Part shown: positions 9,906 through 19,919 of the stretch, piece after piece
Position numbering within the stretch: position 1 is the stretch's first letter
How the letters are laid out: the number at the start of each line of letters is the position of its first letter
Source: Actinobacillus seminis
GTDB taxonomy: Bacteria > Pseudomonadota > Gammaproteobacteria > Enterobacterales > Pasteurellaceae
DNA: 60,002 nucleotides
Direction: 5' to 3'
NCBI RefSeq assembly: GCF_002263215.1
Contig: NZ_NLFK01000012.1
Coordinates: 1 to 60,002 of the forward strand
Notes under the pieces: generated by a model
What the model was told of the DNA's origin: nothing
What the model saw: the letters and a program-made list of their open reading frames with translations, nothing else
Databases searched by the model: none
Program-made: the position numbers and the translations under genes

Positions 9906-11279
9906 ATGTCGTTAGAAACGATCTTATCATCAATCAATACGTTTATTTGGGGTACGCCGTTACTGATCTTATTATCCGGTACGGGAGTTTATTTGACTTT
10001 GCGTTTAGGTTTTTTGCAAATTATTCATTTACCGCGTGCATTAGGATATTTGTTTAAAAAAGAGAAGGAGGCAAAAAAAGGGGATGTTTCTGCCTTTGCC
10101 GCTCTTTGTACCGCTTTGGCGGCGACCATTGGTACCGGTAATATCGTTGGTGTGGCAACCGCGGTTCAAGCCGGCGGACCGGGGGCAATTTTTTGGATGT
10201 GGCTGGTGGCATTGTTGGGTATGGCAACCAAATACGCCGAATGTTTATTGGCAGTGAAATATCGCGTACGAGATAAGCAAGGTTTTATGGCTGGCGGTCC
10301 AATGTATTATATTGAAAATGGGTTGGGTATTCGTTGGTTAGCAAAATTATTTGCGGTGTTTGGCGTGTTGGTGGCGTTTTTCGGAATTGGTACCTTTCCG
10401 CAAATTCAAGCCATTACACATGCAATGCACGATACCTTTAGCGTGCCGGTGGTTTGGAGCGCGACGATAATGACCGTGTTGGTGGCGTTGATTATTTTGG
10501 GTGGCGTCAAGCGCATTGCGGTGGTTTCCTCCATTATCGTGCCTTTTATGGCGATCTTTTATGTGGCGATTTCCGTGGTGATTATCATCATTAATTGGCA
10601 ACAAGTACCGGCGGCGTTGTCGTTGATTATTCATAGTGCCTTTGATCCGCAAGCGGCGTTAGGCGGCGCCTTGGGAATTACGGTGATGAAAGCGATTCAA
10701 TCGGGTGTCGCTCGGGGGATTTTCTCCAATGAATCCGGTTTGGGTAGCGCCCCCATTGCGGCGGCAGCGGCGCAAACCAAAGAACCGGTGCGCCAAGGGC
10801 TAATTTCCATGACCGGCACCTTTTTAGATACCATTATTGTTTGTTCCATGACCGGTATTGTGTTGGTGTTAACCGGTGCTTGGCAATCCGGCGTGGCGGG
10901 GGCGGCTATGACCAATCTTGCCTTTTCACAAGGCTTAGGCAGCAATATTGGTGCCACGATCGTGACGGTTGGGTTGCTGTTTTTCGCCTTTACCACCATT
11001 TTAGGCTGGTGCTATTACGGGGAACGTTGTTTCGTTTATTTAGCCGGCATCAAAGGCATTAAAATTTATCGCCTGATTTTTATTGTGTTGGTAGGATGCG
11101 GTGCCTTTATTCAATTGGAGTTAATTTGGATTTTAGCAGATATTGTTAACGGATTGATGGCATTTCCGAATTTAATTGCGTTAATCGGCTTGCGCCATGT
11201 GATTGTGAGCGAAACCAAAGATTATTTCGCACGTCTGAAAGCCTCGGTGCATGATCAAGATGAAGTTGCGCAAGCTTAA
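9906..11279 (+). CDS. Alanine/glycine:Na+ symporter, AGCS family
   Basis: Sodium-coupled amino acid importer of the alanine or glycine:cation symporter family, in the inner membrane. 457 residues with about ten membrane segments. Family motifs are visible: TALAATIGTGNIVGVATA near residue 65, GPGAIFWMW near 98 and SGVARGIFSNESGLGSAPIAAA near 265-285. Good ribosome site (ACGAGGAATTCTT) before ATG 9906. The tandem glycine riboswitch upstream suggests glycine is a main substrate, though that is inference. Confidence 0.95.
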   Translation: MSLETILSSINTFIWGTPLLILLSGTGVYLTLRLGFLQIIHLPRALGYLFKKEKEAKKGDVSAFAALCTALAATIGTGNIVGVATAVQAGGPGAIFWMWLVALLGMATKYAECLLAVKYRVRDKQGFMAGGPMYYIENGLGIRWLAKLFAVFGVLVAFFGIGTFPQIQAITHAMHDTFSVPVVWSATIMTVLVALIILGGVKRIAVVSSIIVPFMAIFYVAISVVIIIINWQQVPAALSLIIHSAFDPQAALGGALGITVMKAIQSGVARGIFSNESGLGSAPIAAAAAQTKEPVRQGLISMTGTFLDTIIVCSMTGIVLVLTGAWQSGVAGAAMTNLAFSQGLGSNIGATIVTVGLLFFAFTTILGWCYYGERCFVYLAGIKGIKIYRLIFIVLVGCGAFIQLELIWILADIVNGLMAFPNLIALIGLRHVIVSETKDYFARLKASVHDQDEVAQA

Positions 11280-11294
11280 TTGAGATAAAAAACT

Positions 11295-11311
11295 AAAAAA
11301 AAAAAAAAAAA
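11295..11311. repeat. A17 homopolymer between convergent genes
   Basis: Seventeen consecutive A on + in the 73-base space between the symporter stop (11279) and the frame-corrected waaC stop (11353). No hairpin precedes it on either strand. Long enough to vary in length between cells. Confidence 0.9.
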
Positions 11312-11352
11312 TGACTACTACGATATGAAATAACACAAGCGAGAAGATTTTT

Positions 11353-12293
11353 TTAGGCGAAATATGCCAACACACGTTCAGCCCGAATTAAATCCATCCG
11401 TTTCTCTTGGATATAGATTTGATTTTTGCCATAGGTACCGATAAGTTTCGGATCGGTAGCGCCATAAAGGGTAATATTTTTTTATCCAAGGCGGCGCTTA
11501 GGTGCGCCAATCCGGTATCCACAGAAATTACTGCCACACTATTGGCAATTTGCGCGGCAAGTTGCGTGAGCGAAAGTCGCGACAAAACCACCGCACTTTC
11601 TATTCCCTCGGCAATGCGTTCAGCACGTTGTTTTTCCGCTACATTGCCCCAAGGCAGACGAATTTGATAACCAAGCGCGGTCATTTTTTGCGCTAATTTT
11701 TTCCATTCTCGCTCCGTCCAATGTTTTTCCGCGCGCGTGGTGGCATGAATAAACAGCACATAAGGAACCTCGCCGGTTGGCGTGACAAAATTCGAAGCTA
11801 TTTGGTAATCGCCTTGCGCGACGGGAAGAGGATAAGCTAGGCTTTGGGCAACTAATTGACGAATGCGCTCTACTGCATGTTGCTGATAATCAATATAAAA
11901 TTTGTGATCATAAAACAAAGAGGCGAGGGGTTCACGTACGCATTGACGGTCGTAACCGAATTTTTTACCGCGGGCAAAATAGGTCACCAAACAAGCACTT
12001 TTGAGCAAGCCTTGGGCGTCAATGACGGCGTCATATTCGGTTTGTTGCAATAAAGTGCGGTAGTTTTTCCATTGATTTCTGGTCGTGACTTGGCATAAAT
12101 TTTTGCGCCAACGTCGGATAGCAACGGGAATGACTTGTTTCACTGCACTGTGCCAACGCGGAATTTCCGCAAAATTTTCCTCCACCACCCAATCTACCTG
12201 CAAATCAGGAATGGCGCGTTGCGCGTCGGTCAACGCCGGCAAGGTATGAATGACATCACCCATGGAGGACGTTTTAACCAAGCAAATTCGCAT
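11353..12293 (-). pseudogene. waaC: Heptosyltransferase I, frameshifted near the 3' end
   Basis: Adds the first L,D-heptose to Kdo of the lipooligosaccharide inner core (glycosyltransferase family 9). ATG 12293 directly abuts the waaF stop (TAAATG). The N-terminal fold (MRICLVKTSSMGDVIHTLPA) and the VDTGLAHL motif are intact. At an A7 run (T7 on + at 11477-11483) the written frame is diverted and ends at 11388 with an unrelated tail. Adding one A restores NITLYGATDPKLIGTYGKNQ and an ending AERVLAYFA at 11353, giving exactly 314 codons. As written, about 45 C-terminal residues, including the sugar-nucleotide binding region, are replaced. Either a true null/phase-OFF allele or a homopolymer error. 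Confidence 0.88.
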
Positions 12294-13334
12294 TTAATCA
12301 AGTAACCCTTGTAATTTTTCCCACACCATTTGCGGCGTAATATCAATTAAACTTTGATGATACCCTTCGGCACTGTCGTCGCCTTTGCGGATTTTAATCA
12401 AGCCACCGTCGATTAAGCGGATAATGACTGCATTGTCGGATAATGGCGGTGTATATTGCGGGCTGGTCGGTCCGTAGAGCGCCACCAGCGGGCGTTTTAA
12501 GGCAGCGGCGATATGCATTAACCCGCTGTCATTGCTAACAATCGCCGCACAGTCGCTGATTAAATCCACCGCTTGATTAAGGCTGGTTTGACCGGCTAAA
12601 TTGCTGCAATAACGTTGTAAATCCGCCGGCAACGCGAGACGAATTTGTTCGCCCACGGAGTGATCTTTAGCGGAACCGAATAGGCGAATGGAATATCCTT
12701 GTGTGATCAATTGTTCCGCTAATGCCGCGTAATGATAATGTGGCCAACGTTTTGCCGGTCCGAATTCCGCGCCGGGACAAAAGCCGATCGCAGGGCGATG
12801 TTGCGCAAGTGCGGTCTGTTTTTCGAAGATTTTTAACGTGGTGTCCTGTTGTGTCTTTTCAACCGTCAAATAAGGTGTCGGAATCGGCAAATCTGCCGCC
12901 GCGGGCAAGACGTTTTGTGCATAACCCAGCGCGACATAACGCTGCACCATCATAGGATAGGCTTTTTTATTGTGGCGTAAATCATTGAGCAAAATATACC
13001 GATTTTCCCCTTTCCAACCCCGTCGAAGCGGGATGTTGGCGAAGTATGGAATAAATGCCGATTTTAATGAGTTTGGTAAGATGATTGCCATATCATATTG
13101 ATTACGCAAGGATTTTCCAATGCGATAACGTTCGCCTAAAGCAAAAGCGCCATGCCCGATTGGCATAGTGATCGCTTGTCGCACTTCCGGCATTCGTGCC
13201 AGCAGCGGTTTGCACCAATCCGGCGCTAACACGTCGATATTGCAATCCGGATGCTGTTGTTTTAGGGTTTGGTACAAGCTGTGCGACATCATCATATCGC
13301 CGACCCAAGAGGGACCAATAATTAGTATATTCAT
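12294..13334 (-). CDS. waaF: ADP-heptose--LPS heptosyltransferase II
   Basis: Adds the second heptose to the inner core. 346 residues, standard length. Family 9 glycosyltransferase features: N-terminal PSWVGDMMMSHSLY, central GFCPGAEFGPAKRWP, and near the C-terminus IVSNDSGLMHIAAALKRPLVALYGPTSP, cut here to its key NDSGLMH and YGPTSP. Sits between hldD (83-base gap) and waaC (no gap) in an inner-core operon. Confidence 0.96.
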   Translation of the reverse strand: MNILIIGPSWVGDMMMSHSLYQTLKQQHPDCNIDVLAPDWCKPLLARMPEVRQAITMPIGHGAFALGERYRIGKSLRNQYDMAIILPNSLKSAFIPYFANIPLRRGWKGENRYILLNDLRHNKKAYPMMVQRYVALGYAQNVLPAAADLPIPTPYLTVEKTQQDTTLKIFEKQTALAQHRPAIGFCPGAEFGPAKRWPHYHYAALAEQLITQGYSIRLFGSAKDHSVGEQIRLALPADLQRYCSNLAGQTSLNQAVDLISDCAAIVSNDSGLMHIAAALKRPLVALYGPTSPQYTPPLSDNAVIIRLIDGGLIKIRKGDDSAEGYHQSLIDITPQMVWEKLQGLLD

Positions 13335-13417
13335 CTTATTTTTCGGATAGAGTAACCAAGTGCGGTAAAAAAATTCAATGTTTTCAACAAGCTATTTAAC
13401 CGCACAGAATTTATGAC

Positions 13418-14344
13418 TTATTTACGATTAAGCCACGCCATATATTCCGCCACGCCCGTTGCCACATCTTTAAATTGATAATCGCAACCAGCTGTACGAA
13501 GTTTGCCTAAATTCGCTTGGGTATATTTTTGGTAACGGGATTTTAAATGTTCCGGGAATGGAATGGTTTCAATTTGCCCTTTACCATGGAATTTCACTAC
13601 CGCATCCGCCACTTCTTTAAAACTTTGCGCTTTGCCGGTACCTAAATTGAAAATGCCCGATACGCTATTTTGCCATGCCCAAATGTTTACCGCTGCCACG
13701 TCATCCACATAAATAAAATCACGCAAGAAATGCTCACTACCGGCAAATAATTTCGGGTTTTCTCCTTTGTTAATTTGAGTATTCAAATGGAAAGCAACAC
13801 TTGCCATTGAACCTTTGTGCTGTTCACGCGGGCCATAAACATTGAAATATTTAAAACCGCAAATAGGCGAATTGGCTTTCGGTAAGATCTCGCGCACATA
13901 TTGGTCAAATAAGAATTTTGAGTAACCGTAAGCATTTAACGGACCTTCAAATTGACGTTCTTCCACGAATTCCGTTTTATCGCCATAGGTCGCCGCACTG
14001 GAGGCATAGAAGAAAGGAATTTCGCGTTCTAAACAATAATGTAACAACTCTTTGGAGTATTCGTAGTTGTTGTGCATTAAATATTTACCGTCCCATTCCG
14101 TGGTCGCCGAACAAGCACCCTCATGGAAAATCACGTCGATATCGCCTAAATTATCACCGGCAATAATGGATGCCAAAAAATCTTCTTTGTCGCAATAATC
14201 CGCAATATCTAAATCCACTAAATTCACAAATTTAGTGCCATCTTTCAGGTTATCCACCACTAAAATATCTTTACGTCCCATATCGTTTAATGCTTTCACG
14301 ATATTCGCGCCAATCATTCCCGCGCCGCCCGTTACGATAATCAT
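13418..14344 (-). CDS. hldD: ADP-L-glycero-D-manno-heptose 6-epimerase
   Basis: Makes the ADP-L,D-heptose used by WaaC and WaaF. A short-chain dehydrogenase fold of 308 residues: NADP-binding [11 protein letters not shown] at 6-16, catalytic Tyr139 and Lys143 in AYGYSK, and SSAATYG. First gene of the hldD-waaF-waaC run, so donor synthesis and transfer are encoded together. Divergent from fucR. Confidence 0.96.
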   Translation of the reverse strand: MIIVTGGAGMIGANIVKALNDMGRKDILVVDNLKDGTKFVNLVDLDIADYCDKEDFLASIIAGDNLGDIDVIFHEGACSATTEWDGKYLMHNNYEYSKELLHYCLEREIPFFYASSAATYGDKTEFVEERQFEGPLNAYGYSKFLFDQYVREILPKANSPICGFKYFNVYGPREQHKGSMASVAFHLNTQINKGENPKLFAGSEHFLRDFIYVDDVAAVNIWAWQNSVSGIFNLGTGKAQSFKEVADAVVKFHGKGQIETIPFPEHLKSRYQKYTQANLGKLRTAGCDYQFKDVATGVAEYMAWLNRK

Positions 14345-14472
14345 ATACTTGTCCTCTTGTTTGAGTATGGTTGCGGGTATTGTAATAGATTTTTGCCGGA
14401 TGTGCTAAAAGTGCGGTGAAAAATTAAAGAATTTTTGCTTTATGGAACAAAATACCTATAATATTTTTGAAA

Positions 14473-14490
14473 TGACCGTTTTGACCGTTT
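14473..14490 (+). promoter_or_regulatory. Direct repeat TGACCGTTT x2, candidate FucR operator
   Basis: Two perfect head-to-tail 9-mers just before the fucR start. A related TGACCGATT with TACCGTTT lies upstream of fucI. DeoR-family repressors commonly bind repeated short sites, so these may be autoregulatory operators. Confidence 0.45.
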
Positions 14491-14507
14491 TTTTGGGGGG
14501 AGGAATT

Positions 14508-15260
14508 ATGCGTACGAGAGAAGACTTGATTATGCAAATGATCAATGCTACAGGGAAGGTGAATGTGAATACACTGGCGCAACATTTTGAAGTTTCTGTG
14601 GAAACTGTGCGACGTGATTTGACCGCATTGGCGAAAAAAGGCTTGGTACATCGCGTACATGGTGGGGCGGTTAGTCAAAAAGCGAAAGATATTGGCAGTT
14701 CTTTTCAAGTGAGACAGCGAACCAATTATGAGGCGAAACGTTCCATTGCCGAGCGGGCAGTGGAGTATGTTTTTGATGGGGCGGTAATTGGTTTGGATGC
14801 CAGTTCAAGCAGTTGGCATTTTGCACAGTTAATTCCGGATATTCCTTGTACCGTGATCACTAATTCTATGCACAACATTTCGGCTTTGGTTAACAAAAGC
14901 AACATTACCACGATTGCGACCGGTGGCGTTTATTCGGGAAAATACGATGCTTTTTACGGTCCTTTATCCGAACAGTTGCTACAGCGATTACACATTGATT
15001 TTTTTGTTTTTTCCTGTGCAGGATTTGATGAAAACGGTATGCTTTGGGAATCAAACGAGCTAAATGCTTCTATAAAACGAAAAATGGTGGAAGCTGCCGA
15101 TAAAAATTTTCTCTTATTGGATCAATCAAAATTTCATCGCAAAAATTTGATCTGCTTAACGGAATTATCACAAATTGATATTTTATTCACCGATCAGGCT
15201 GATAATGAAAAATTACAACATTATTGTCAGCGAAACGATGTATTAATTTCTACCCAATAA
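14508..15260 (+). CDS. fucR: L-fucose operon regulator, DeoR family
   Basis: N-terminal winged helix-turn-helix (VNTLAQHFEVSVETVRRDL near residues 20-40) and a sugar-phosphate sensing DeoR C-terminal domain (GLDASSSSWHFAQ, ATGGVYSGKYDAFYG). 250 residues from ATG 14508, which follows GGGGGGAGGAATT; longer in-frame starts upstream lack a ribosome site. In E. coli FucR activates with fuculose-1-phosphate as inducer; the same is likely here. Same strand as the structural genes, 202 bases upstream. Confidence 0.92.
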   Translation: MRTREDLIMQMINATGKVNVNTLAQHFEVSVETVRRDLTALAKKGLVHRVHGGAVSQKAKDIGSSFQVRQRTNYEAKRSIAERAVEYVFDGAVIGLDASSSSWHFAQLIPDIPCTVITNSMHNISALVNKSNITTIATGGVYSGKYDAFYGPLSEQLLQRLHIDFFVFSCAGFDENGMLWESNELNASIKRKMVEAADKNFLLLDQSKFHRKNLICLTELSQIDILFTDQADNEKLQHYCQRNDVLISTQ

Positions 15261-15281
15261 TGCCTTAATTTGTTGATGAAT

Positions 15282-15316
15282 TGACCGATTTTTTACCGTT
15301 TCATGGTATTCGGTCA
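15282..15316 (+). promoter_or_regulatory. Candidate FucR operator upstream of fucI
   Basis: TGACCGATT at 15282, then TTTACCGTTT, and an inverted CGGTCA at 15311-15316. It shares the TGACCG core with the direct repeat before fucR, which suggests one protein binds both. Confidence 0.4.
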
Positions 15317-15341
15317 TTTAAAAACAGTCAAAATAGTCATT

Positions 15342-15363
15342 TTTTGTGAAGTTTGTCACGAAA
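15342..15363 (+). promoter_or_regulatory. CRP site upstream of fucI
   Basis: TGTGA-AGTTTG-TCACG (15345-15360), nine of ten core bases of the CRP consensus TGTGA-N6-TCACA. It implies catabolite control of the fucose operon. Confidence 0.7.
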
Positions 15364-15462
15364 AACGATCGAATTTCAAAAAAATTAGAGTGATTTTTCT
15401 TTTTGATGAACAATATCTTCATACAAACGAAGTTATTTATCTAATCAAAAGAGGAATACATC

Positions 15463-17229
15463 ATGAGTCAATTTAAATCAACAGCGGTCAAAATTGGTAT
15501 TCGTCCGACAATCGATGGTCGTCGAATGGGGGTACGTGAATCTTTAGAATTACAAACCATGAATATGGCGAAATCTGTCGCCGAATTATTGCAAACGCAC
15601 GTTAGACATATTGACGGATCTTTTGTGGAGTGCGTGATTGCGGATACTTGTATTGGCGGCGTTGCGGAGGCGGCGGCTTGTGCGGAAAAATTTAAATTAA
15701 GCAATGTGGGCTTAACCATCACGGTGACACCTTGCTGGTGTTATGGTTCGGAAACTATTGATATGGATCCGCATATGCCGAAAGCGATTTGGGGCTTTAA
15801 CGGTACAGAACGTCCGGGAGCTGTTTATTTGGCGGCGGCATTGGCGGGGCATTCGCAAATGGGATTACCCGCATTTTCGATTTATGGAACTGAAGTGCAA
15901 GAAGCCGATGATCAAAGTATTCCGGCGGATGTTAAAGAAAAACTTCTGCGTTTTGCGCGTGCCGGTCTTGCGGTTGCCTCTATTCGCGGTAAATCCTATT
16001 TATCTATCGGTTCCGTCTCTATGGGGATTGCGGGTTCTATCGTTAATCAAGCGTTTTTCCAAGAATATTTGGGAATGCGCAATGAATATGTGGATATGAC
16101 CGAAATTAAACGTCGGTTGGATCGTAAAATCTATGATCCGCAAGAAGTCGAGTTGGCGTTGTCTTGGGTCAACCAATATTGCAAAGAAGGGATTGATGTG
16201 AATTTACCGGAATATCAACGCACACCGGAAGAGCGAGCGGAACTTTGGGAAAATGTGGTCAAAATGACGATTATTGCGCGCGACTTGATGGTGGGCAATC
16301 CGAAATTAGCTGAATTAGGTTATGGTGAAGAAGCGCTGGGCCACAATGCCATTGCTGCCGGTTTCCAAGGGCAACGTCAATGGACTGATCACCTTCCGAA
16401 CGGTGACTTTATGGAAGCGATTTTAAACTCTACTTACGACTGGAATGGAGTACGTCCGCCACATATTTTAGCTACAGAAAACGATTCTTTAAATGGGGTT
16501 TGTATGTTGCTCGGTTATCAATTAACCGGACAAGCACAAATTTTTGCCGACGTGCGTACCTATTGGAGCGAAGATTCGGTGGAGCGCGTAACAGGTTGGC
16601 GTCCTGAAAGTGGATTTATTCATTTAATTAATTCCGGTTCTGCCGCATTGGACGGTACCGGTCAACATACGGATAACGAAGGAAATCCGGTGATCAAACC
16701 GGTGTGGGAAGTGACGGAAGAAGACGGTAAACGTTGCTTGGAAAATACTCGTTGGTGTCCGGCGGTACATGAATATTTCCGTGGGGGCGGCTTATCTTCT
16801 CAATATACCACTAAAGGCGGAATGCCATTTACCATGCACCGTTTAAATATCATTAAAGGGCTTGGACCGGTGTTACAAATTGCCGAAGGTTGGTCTATCG
16901 AATTACCGGAAGCGGTACATGAGACTTTGATGAAACGTACCAATGAAACTTGGCCTTGTACTTGGTTTGTACCGCGTTTAACGGGTACCGGCGCCTTTAC
17001 CGACGTGTATTCCGTGATGGCAAACTGGGGCGCTAATCACTGTGTTGCAACTTATGGACACGTTGGAGCGGATTTAATTACTTTAGCGTCCATGCTACGT
17101 ATTCCGGTTTGTATGCACAATGTCGTGGATAAAGATGTCTTCCGTCCAAGTGCATGGAACGGATTTGGTCAAGATAAAGAAGGTCAAGATTATCGCGCTT
17201 GCGTGAATTTCGGACCGCTTTACAAATAA
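15463..17229 (+). CDS. fucI: L-fucose isomerase
   Basis: Converts L-fucose to L-fuculose, with Mn2+. 588 residues against 591 in E. coli. Metal ligands known from the E. coli enzyme lie in recognisable motifs: Glu in ATENDSLNG, Asp in FADVRTYW and His in WGANHCVA. The C-terminal [13 protein letters not shown] is also typical. ATG 15463 follows AAAAGAGGAATACATC. First structural gene of the fucIKUAP run. Confidence 0.98.
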   Translation: MSQFKSTAVKIGIRPTIDGRRMGVRESLELQTMNMAKSVAELLQTHVRHIDGSFVECVIADTCIGGVAEAAACAEKFKLSNVGLTITVTPCWCYGSETIDMDPHMPKAIWGFNGTERPGAVYLAAALAGHSQMGLPAFSIYGTEVQEADDQSIPADVKEKLLRFARAGLAVASIRGKSYLSIGSVSMGIAGSIVNQAFFQEYLGMRNEYVDMTEIKRRLDRKIYDPQEVELALSWVNQYCKEGIDVNLPEYQRTPEERAELWENVVKMTIIARDLMVGNPKLAELGYGEEALGHNAIAAGFQGQRQWTDHLPNGDFMEAILNSTYDWNGVRPPHILATENDSLNGVCMLLGYQLTGQAQIFADVRTYWSEDSVERVTGWRPESGFIHLINSGSAALDGTGQHTDNEGNPVIKPVWEVTEEDGKRCLENTRWCPAVHEYFRGGGLSSQYTTKGGMPFTMHRLNIIKGLGPVLQIAEGWSIELPEAVHETLMKRTNETWPCTWFVPRLTGTGAFTDVYSVMANWGANHCVATYGHVGADLITLASMLRIPVCMHNVVDKDVFRPSAWNGFGQDKEGQDYRACVNFGPLYK

Positions 17230-17260
17230 TCTCCTTTTTCAATTGAAACTTATTATGTCA

Positions 17261-17287
17261 AAAGTGCGGTGATTTTTACCGCACTTT
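17261..17287 (+). repeat. Inverted uptake-sequence pair between fucI and fucK
   Basis: AAAGTGCGGT and ACCGCACTTT as a perfect 10-bp stem with a 7-base loop, without a T run after it. It could stabilise the fucI end of the message or attenuate transcription into fucK. Confidence 0.8.
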
Positions 17288-17299
17288 AGGGGAGTTTTT

Positions 17300-18763
17300 A
17301 TGTCAATTGCATTGATTTTTGACTGTGGCGCGACCAATTTACGCACAATTGCCATGAATGAAAAAGGCAAAATTCTCGCTTCATATCACCTTGCCAATAA
17401 TACGCAACCGGATAGCGAAAATGCCGATTATCACATTTGGGATATTGAGGAAATCTGGCAAAAGTTGGTGGATTGTGCAATCCATACATTACAACAACTG
17501 CAAGCGCAACAACAGGATTTAGCCGATATTGTTGGGATTGCAGTGACGACCTTTGGGGTTGACGGTGCACCTTTTGATCGAAACGGAAAACAACTTTACC
17601 CCATCATTTCTTGGAAATGTCCGCGTACCTTACCGTTAATGAAAAATTTATCTCACTACCTGAATGTGGAGCAGCTTTACCAACGTAACGGAATTGGTCA
17701 GTACAGTTTTAATACGTTATTTAAATTGTTGTGGTTAAAAGAAAATAAACCGGAAATTTACCAAGAGATGGATAAATGGGTGTTTATTTCTTCGATATTA
17801 AGCCAACGTTTAACCGGTGAATTTACAACGGATCGTACTATGGCGGGAACCTCCATGATGACCAATTTGGCAGATAACGATTGGAATGATGAGGTGTTAA
17901 CCGTCCTCGGGTTAACGAAAGCGCAATTTCCTAAAATGGTCAGCGCCGGTGAAAAAATCGGCAAATTATCCACCGCACTTGCCTCCCAATTTGGATTAAA
18001 TGAAGTACCGGTAATTTCTTGCGGTCATGATACGCAATTTGCGGTTTTTGGTTCCGGTGCGAGGTTAAATCAACCGGTATTAAGCTCCGGTACGTGGGAA
18101 ATTTTGATGGCGCGTACTGAACGTGCCGAACCGCACGTGGAGTTTGTGCCGCAAGGGCTGACTACAGAGTTTGATGCACAACATCATCGTTTTAATCCGG
18201 CAGTGCAATGGGTTGGTTCCGGTGTAATGGAGTGGATTGGCAAACTTTATTTTGCCGATGTTGTCGGTACAGATCGTTATTATTCCACCATGATTGAAGA
18301 AGGCAATTCGGCAGCACCGGGTGCGAATGGCGTTCGCTTACAGGGCAGTTTTGCCGCGACGGATAAATCGGTCGGTGCAGGACGAATTAGTGGATTATCC
18401 ATGCACAGTAATCGCGGGCAAATTTATCGTGCCGCATTGGAATATATGGCATTGCAGCTGAAAAACGGATTAGCGGTATTGCAACAAGTCAGTCATTTTA
18501 AAGCGGAAAGCTTAATTTGTGTTGGTGGAGGATCGAAAAATGCGCTATGGAACCAAATTCGAGCCGATGTCCTTGGCATTCCGTTGGATATTGTGGATGT
18601 GGCGGAAAGTACGGTGTTAGGCGCTGCTATGTTTACGTTTGCCGGTGTCGGCGTTTATGCCTCGGTAGAGGAGGCGCAGCAAGCAATGCAGCCGCAGAAA
18701 AAACGGGTTTACCCTTCTGCACAATTGGCGGCATATCAACAATGGTTACAACAAATGGATTAA
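17300..18763 (+). CDS. fucK: L-fuculokinase
   Basis: Phosphorylates L-fuculose to L-fuculose-1-phosphate. FGGY carbohydrate kinase of 487 residues. The N-terminal ATP-site motif is IFDCGATNLRT, the substrate part VTTFGVDGAPFD, and the C-terminal signature CVGGGSKNALWNQIRAD. Good ribosome site (AGGGGAG). fucK is the gene whose loss is used to distinguish some Haemophilus strains; here it is intact. Confidence 0.97.
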   Translation: MSIALIFDCGATNLRTIAMNEKGKILASYHLANNTQPDSENADYHIWDIEEIWQKLVDCAIHTLQQLQAQQQDLADIVGIAVTTFGVDGAPFDRNGKQLYPIISWKCPRTLPLMKNLSHYLNVEQLYQRNGIGQYSFNTLFKLLWLKENKPEIYQEMDKWVFISSILSQRLTGEFTTDRTMAGTSMMTNLADNDWNDEVLTVLGLTKAQFPKMVSAGEKIGKLSTALASQFGLNEVPVISCGHDTQFAVFGSGARLNQPVLSSGTWEILMARTERAEPHVEFVPQGLTTEFDAQHHRFNPAVQWVGSGVMEWIGKLYFADVVGTDRYYSTMIEEGNSAAPGANGVRLQGSFAATDKSVGAGRISGLSMHSNRGQIYRAALEYMALQLKNGLAVLQQVSHFKAESLICVGGGSKNALWNQIRADVLGIPLDIVDVAESTVLGAAMFTFAGVGVYASVEEAQQAMQPQKKRVYPSAQLAAYQQWLQQMD

Positions 18764-18772
18764 GAGGTCGTT

Positions 18773-19207
18773 ATGTTAAAAGGTATTCATCCGGTAATTT
18801 CGCCTGAATTATTAAAAGTGTTAGCCGAAATGGGGCATGGTGACGAATTGGTATTATCCGACGCCCATTTCCCGGCACATCAACTGCATCATCGTGTTAT
18901 TCGCGCGGATGGAATTGGTGTGGATACATTACTTAAAGGTATCAGTCCGCTATTTGAATTTGACGCTTATGTCAACGCGCCATTAATTATGATGCAAGCG
19001 GTCGAGGGGGACAGTTTGGATCCTTCTGTTGAGCAGCGTTATTTAGAGGCGATACAAAGTGCGGTGGAAAAATTGCCTAATTTAGAAAGAATTGAACGTT
19101 TTGCTTTTTATGAACGTGCCAAACAAGCCTATGCGGTTGTGATCAGCGGCGAAACGGCAAAATATGGAAATATTATTATTAAAAAAGGCGTAACGCCATT
19201 ATTTTAA
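18773..19207 (+). CDS. fucU: L-fucose mutarotase
   Basis: Interconverts alpha- and beta-L-fucose so that the isomerase gets its preferred anomer. 144 residues, RbsD/FucU fold. Conserved HPVISPELL, the His and Asp in [10 protein letters not shown], and Tyr in [14 protein letters not shown]. It starts 9 bases after fucK. Confidence 0.96.
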   Translation: MLKGIHPVISPELLKVLAEMGHGDELVLSDAHFPAHQLHHRVIRADGIGVDTLLKGISPLFEFDAYVNAPLIMMQAVEGDSLDPSVEQRYLEAIQSAVEKLPNLERIERFAFYERAKQAYAVVISGETAKYGNIIIKKGVTPLF

Positions 19208-19220
19208 GAGGAATTTAAAC

Positions 19221-19871
19221 ATGAACAGATCAGCATTAGCTCGCCAAATTATTGATACTTGTTTGGCAATGACAAAATTAGGATTAAATCAAGGTACTGC
19301 CGGGAATGTCAGCGTGCGTTATAACGACGGGATGTTAATTACGCCGACCGGTACGCCTTATGAGCAAATGACAGAGGATTCCATCGTTTATGTGGATAAA
19401 AACGGTCAACATGAAACCGGTAAATTACCGTCCAGTGAATGGCAATTTCATTTGGCGTGTTATGAAGCGCGGGCGGATATTGACGCGGTGGTACATAACC
19501 ATGCGGCAAATTGTGCGGCAGTTTCGATTTTAGGACAACCAATCCCGCCGATTCATTACATGATCGCTTGTACCGGTACGGATCATGTGCCTTGTATACC
19601 TTATGCCACTTTCGGTACTCATCAATTAGCGGATTATGTCCGCGACGGGATTAAACAAAGTAAAGCCATTTTACTTGCGCACCATGGATTAATTGCGGTG
19701 GATAAAACCTTAGACAAAGCGTTGAGCGTGGCGCATGAAATTGAGGTGATTGCCGATTGGTATCTCAAATTACTCGCCACCGGAAAACCGATTCCGACTT
19801 TATCCGCTGAACAAATGAGCGTGGTGTTGGAAAAATTCAAATCTTATGGATCTTGGGTTGAGGAAAAATAA
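19221..19871 (+). CDS. fucA: L-fuculose-1-phosphate aldolase
   Basis: Zinc class II aldolase cleaving fuculose-1-phosphate to dihydroxyacetone phosphate and L-lactaldehyde. 216 residues. Motifs: GTAGNVSVRY, TPTGTPYE, the Glu in LPSSEW, zinc histidines in VHNHAAN and in AHHGLIA. Between fucU and fucP with a clear ribosome site (AAGAGGAATTT). Confidence 0.97.
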   Translation: MNRSALARQIIDTCLAMTKLGLNQGTAGNVSVRYNDGMLITPTGTPYEQMTEDSIVYVDKNGQHETGKLPSSEWQFHLACYEARADIDAVVHNHAANCAAVSILGQPIPPIHYMIACTGTDHVPCIPYATFGTHQLADYVRDGIKQSKAILLAHHGLIAVDKTLDKALSVAHEIEVIADWYLKLLATGKPIPTLSAEQMSVVLEKFKSYGSWVEEK

Positions 19872-19919
19872 TTGATTTTTTAATGGGTTATCATTTCAAC
19901 AATGAAGAAGGAATAGCTT

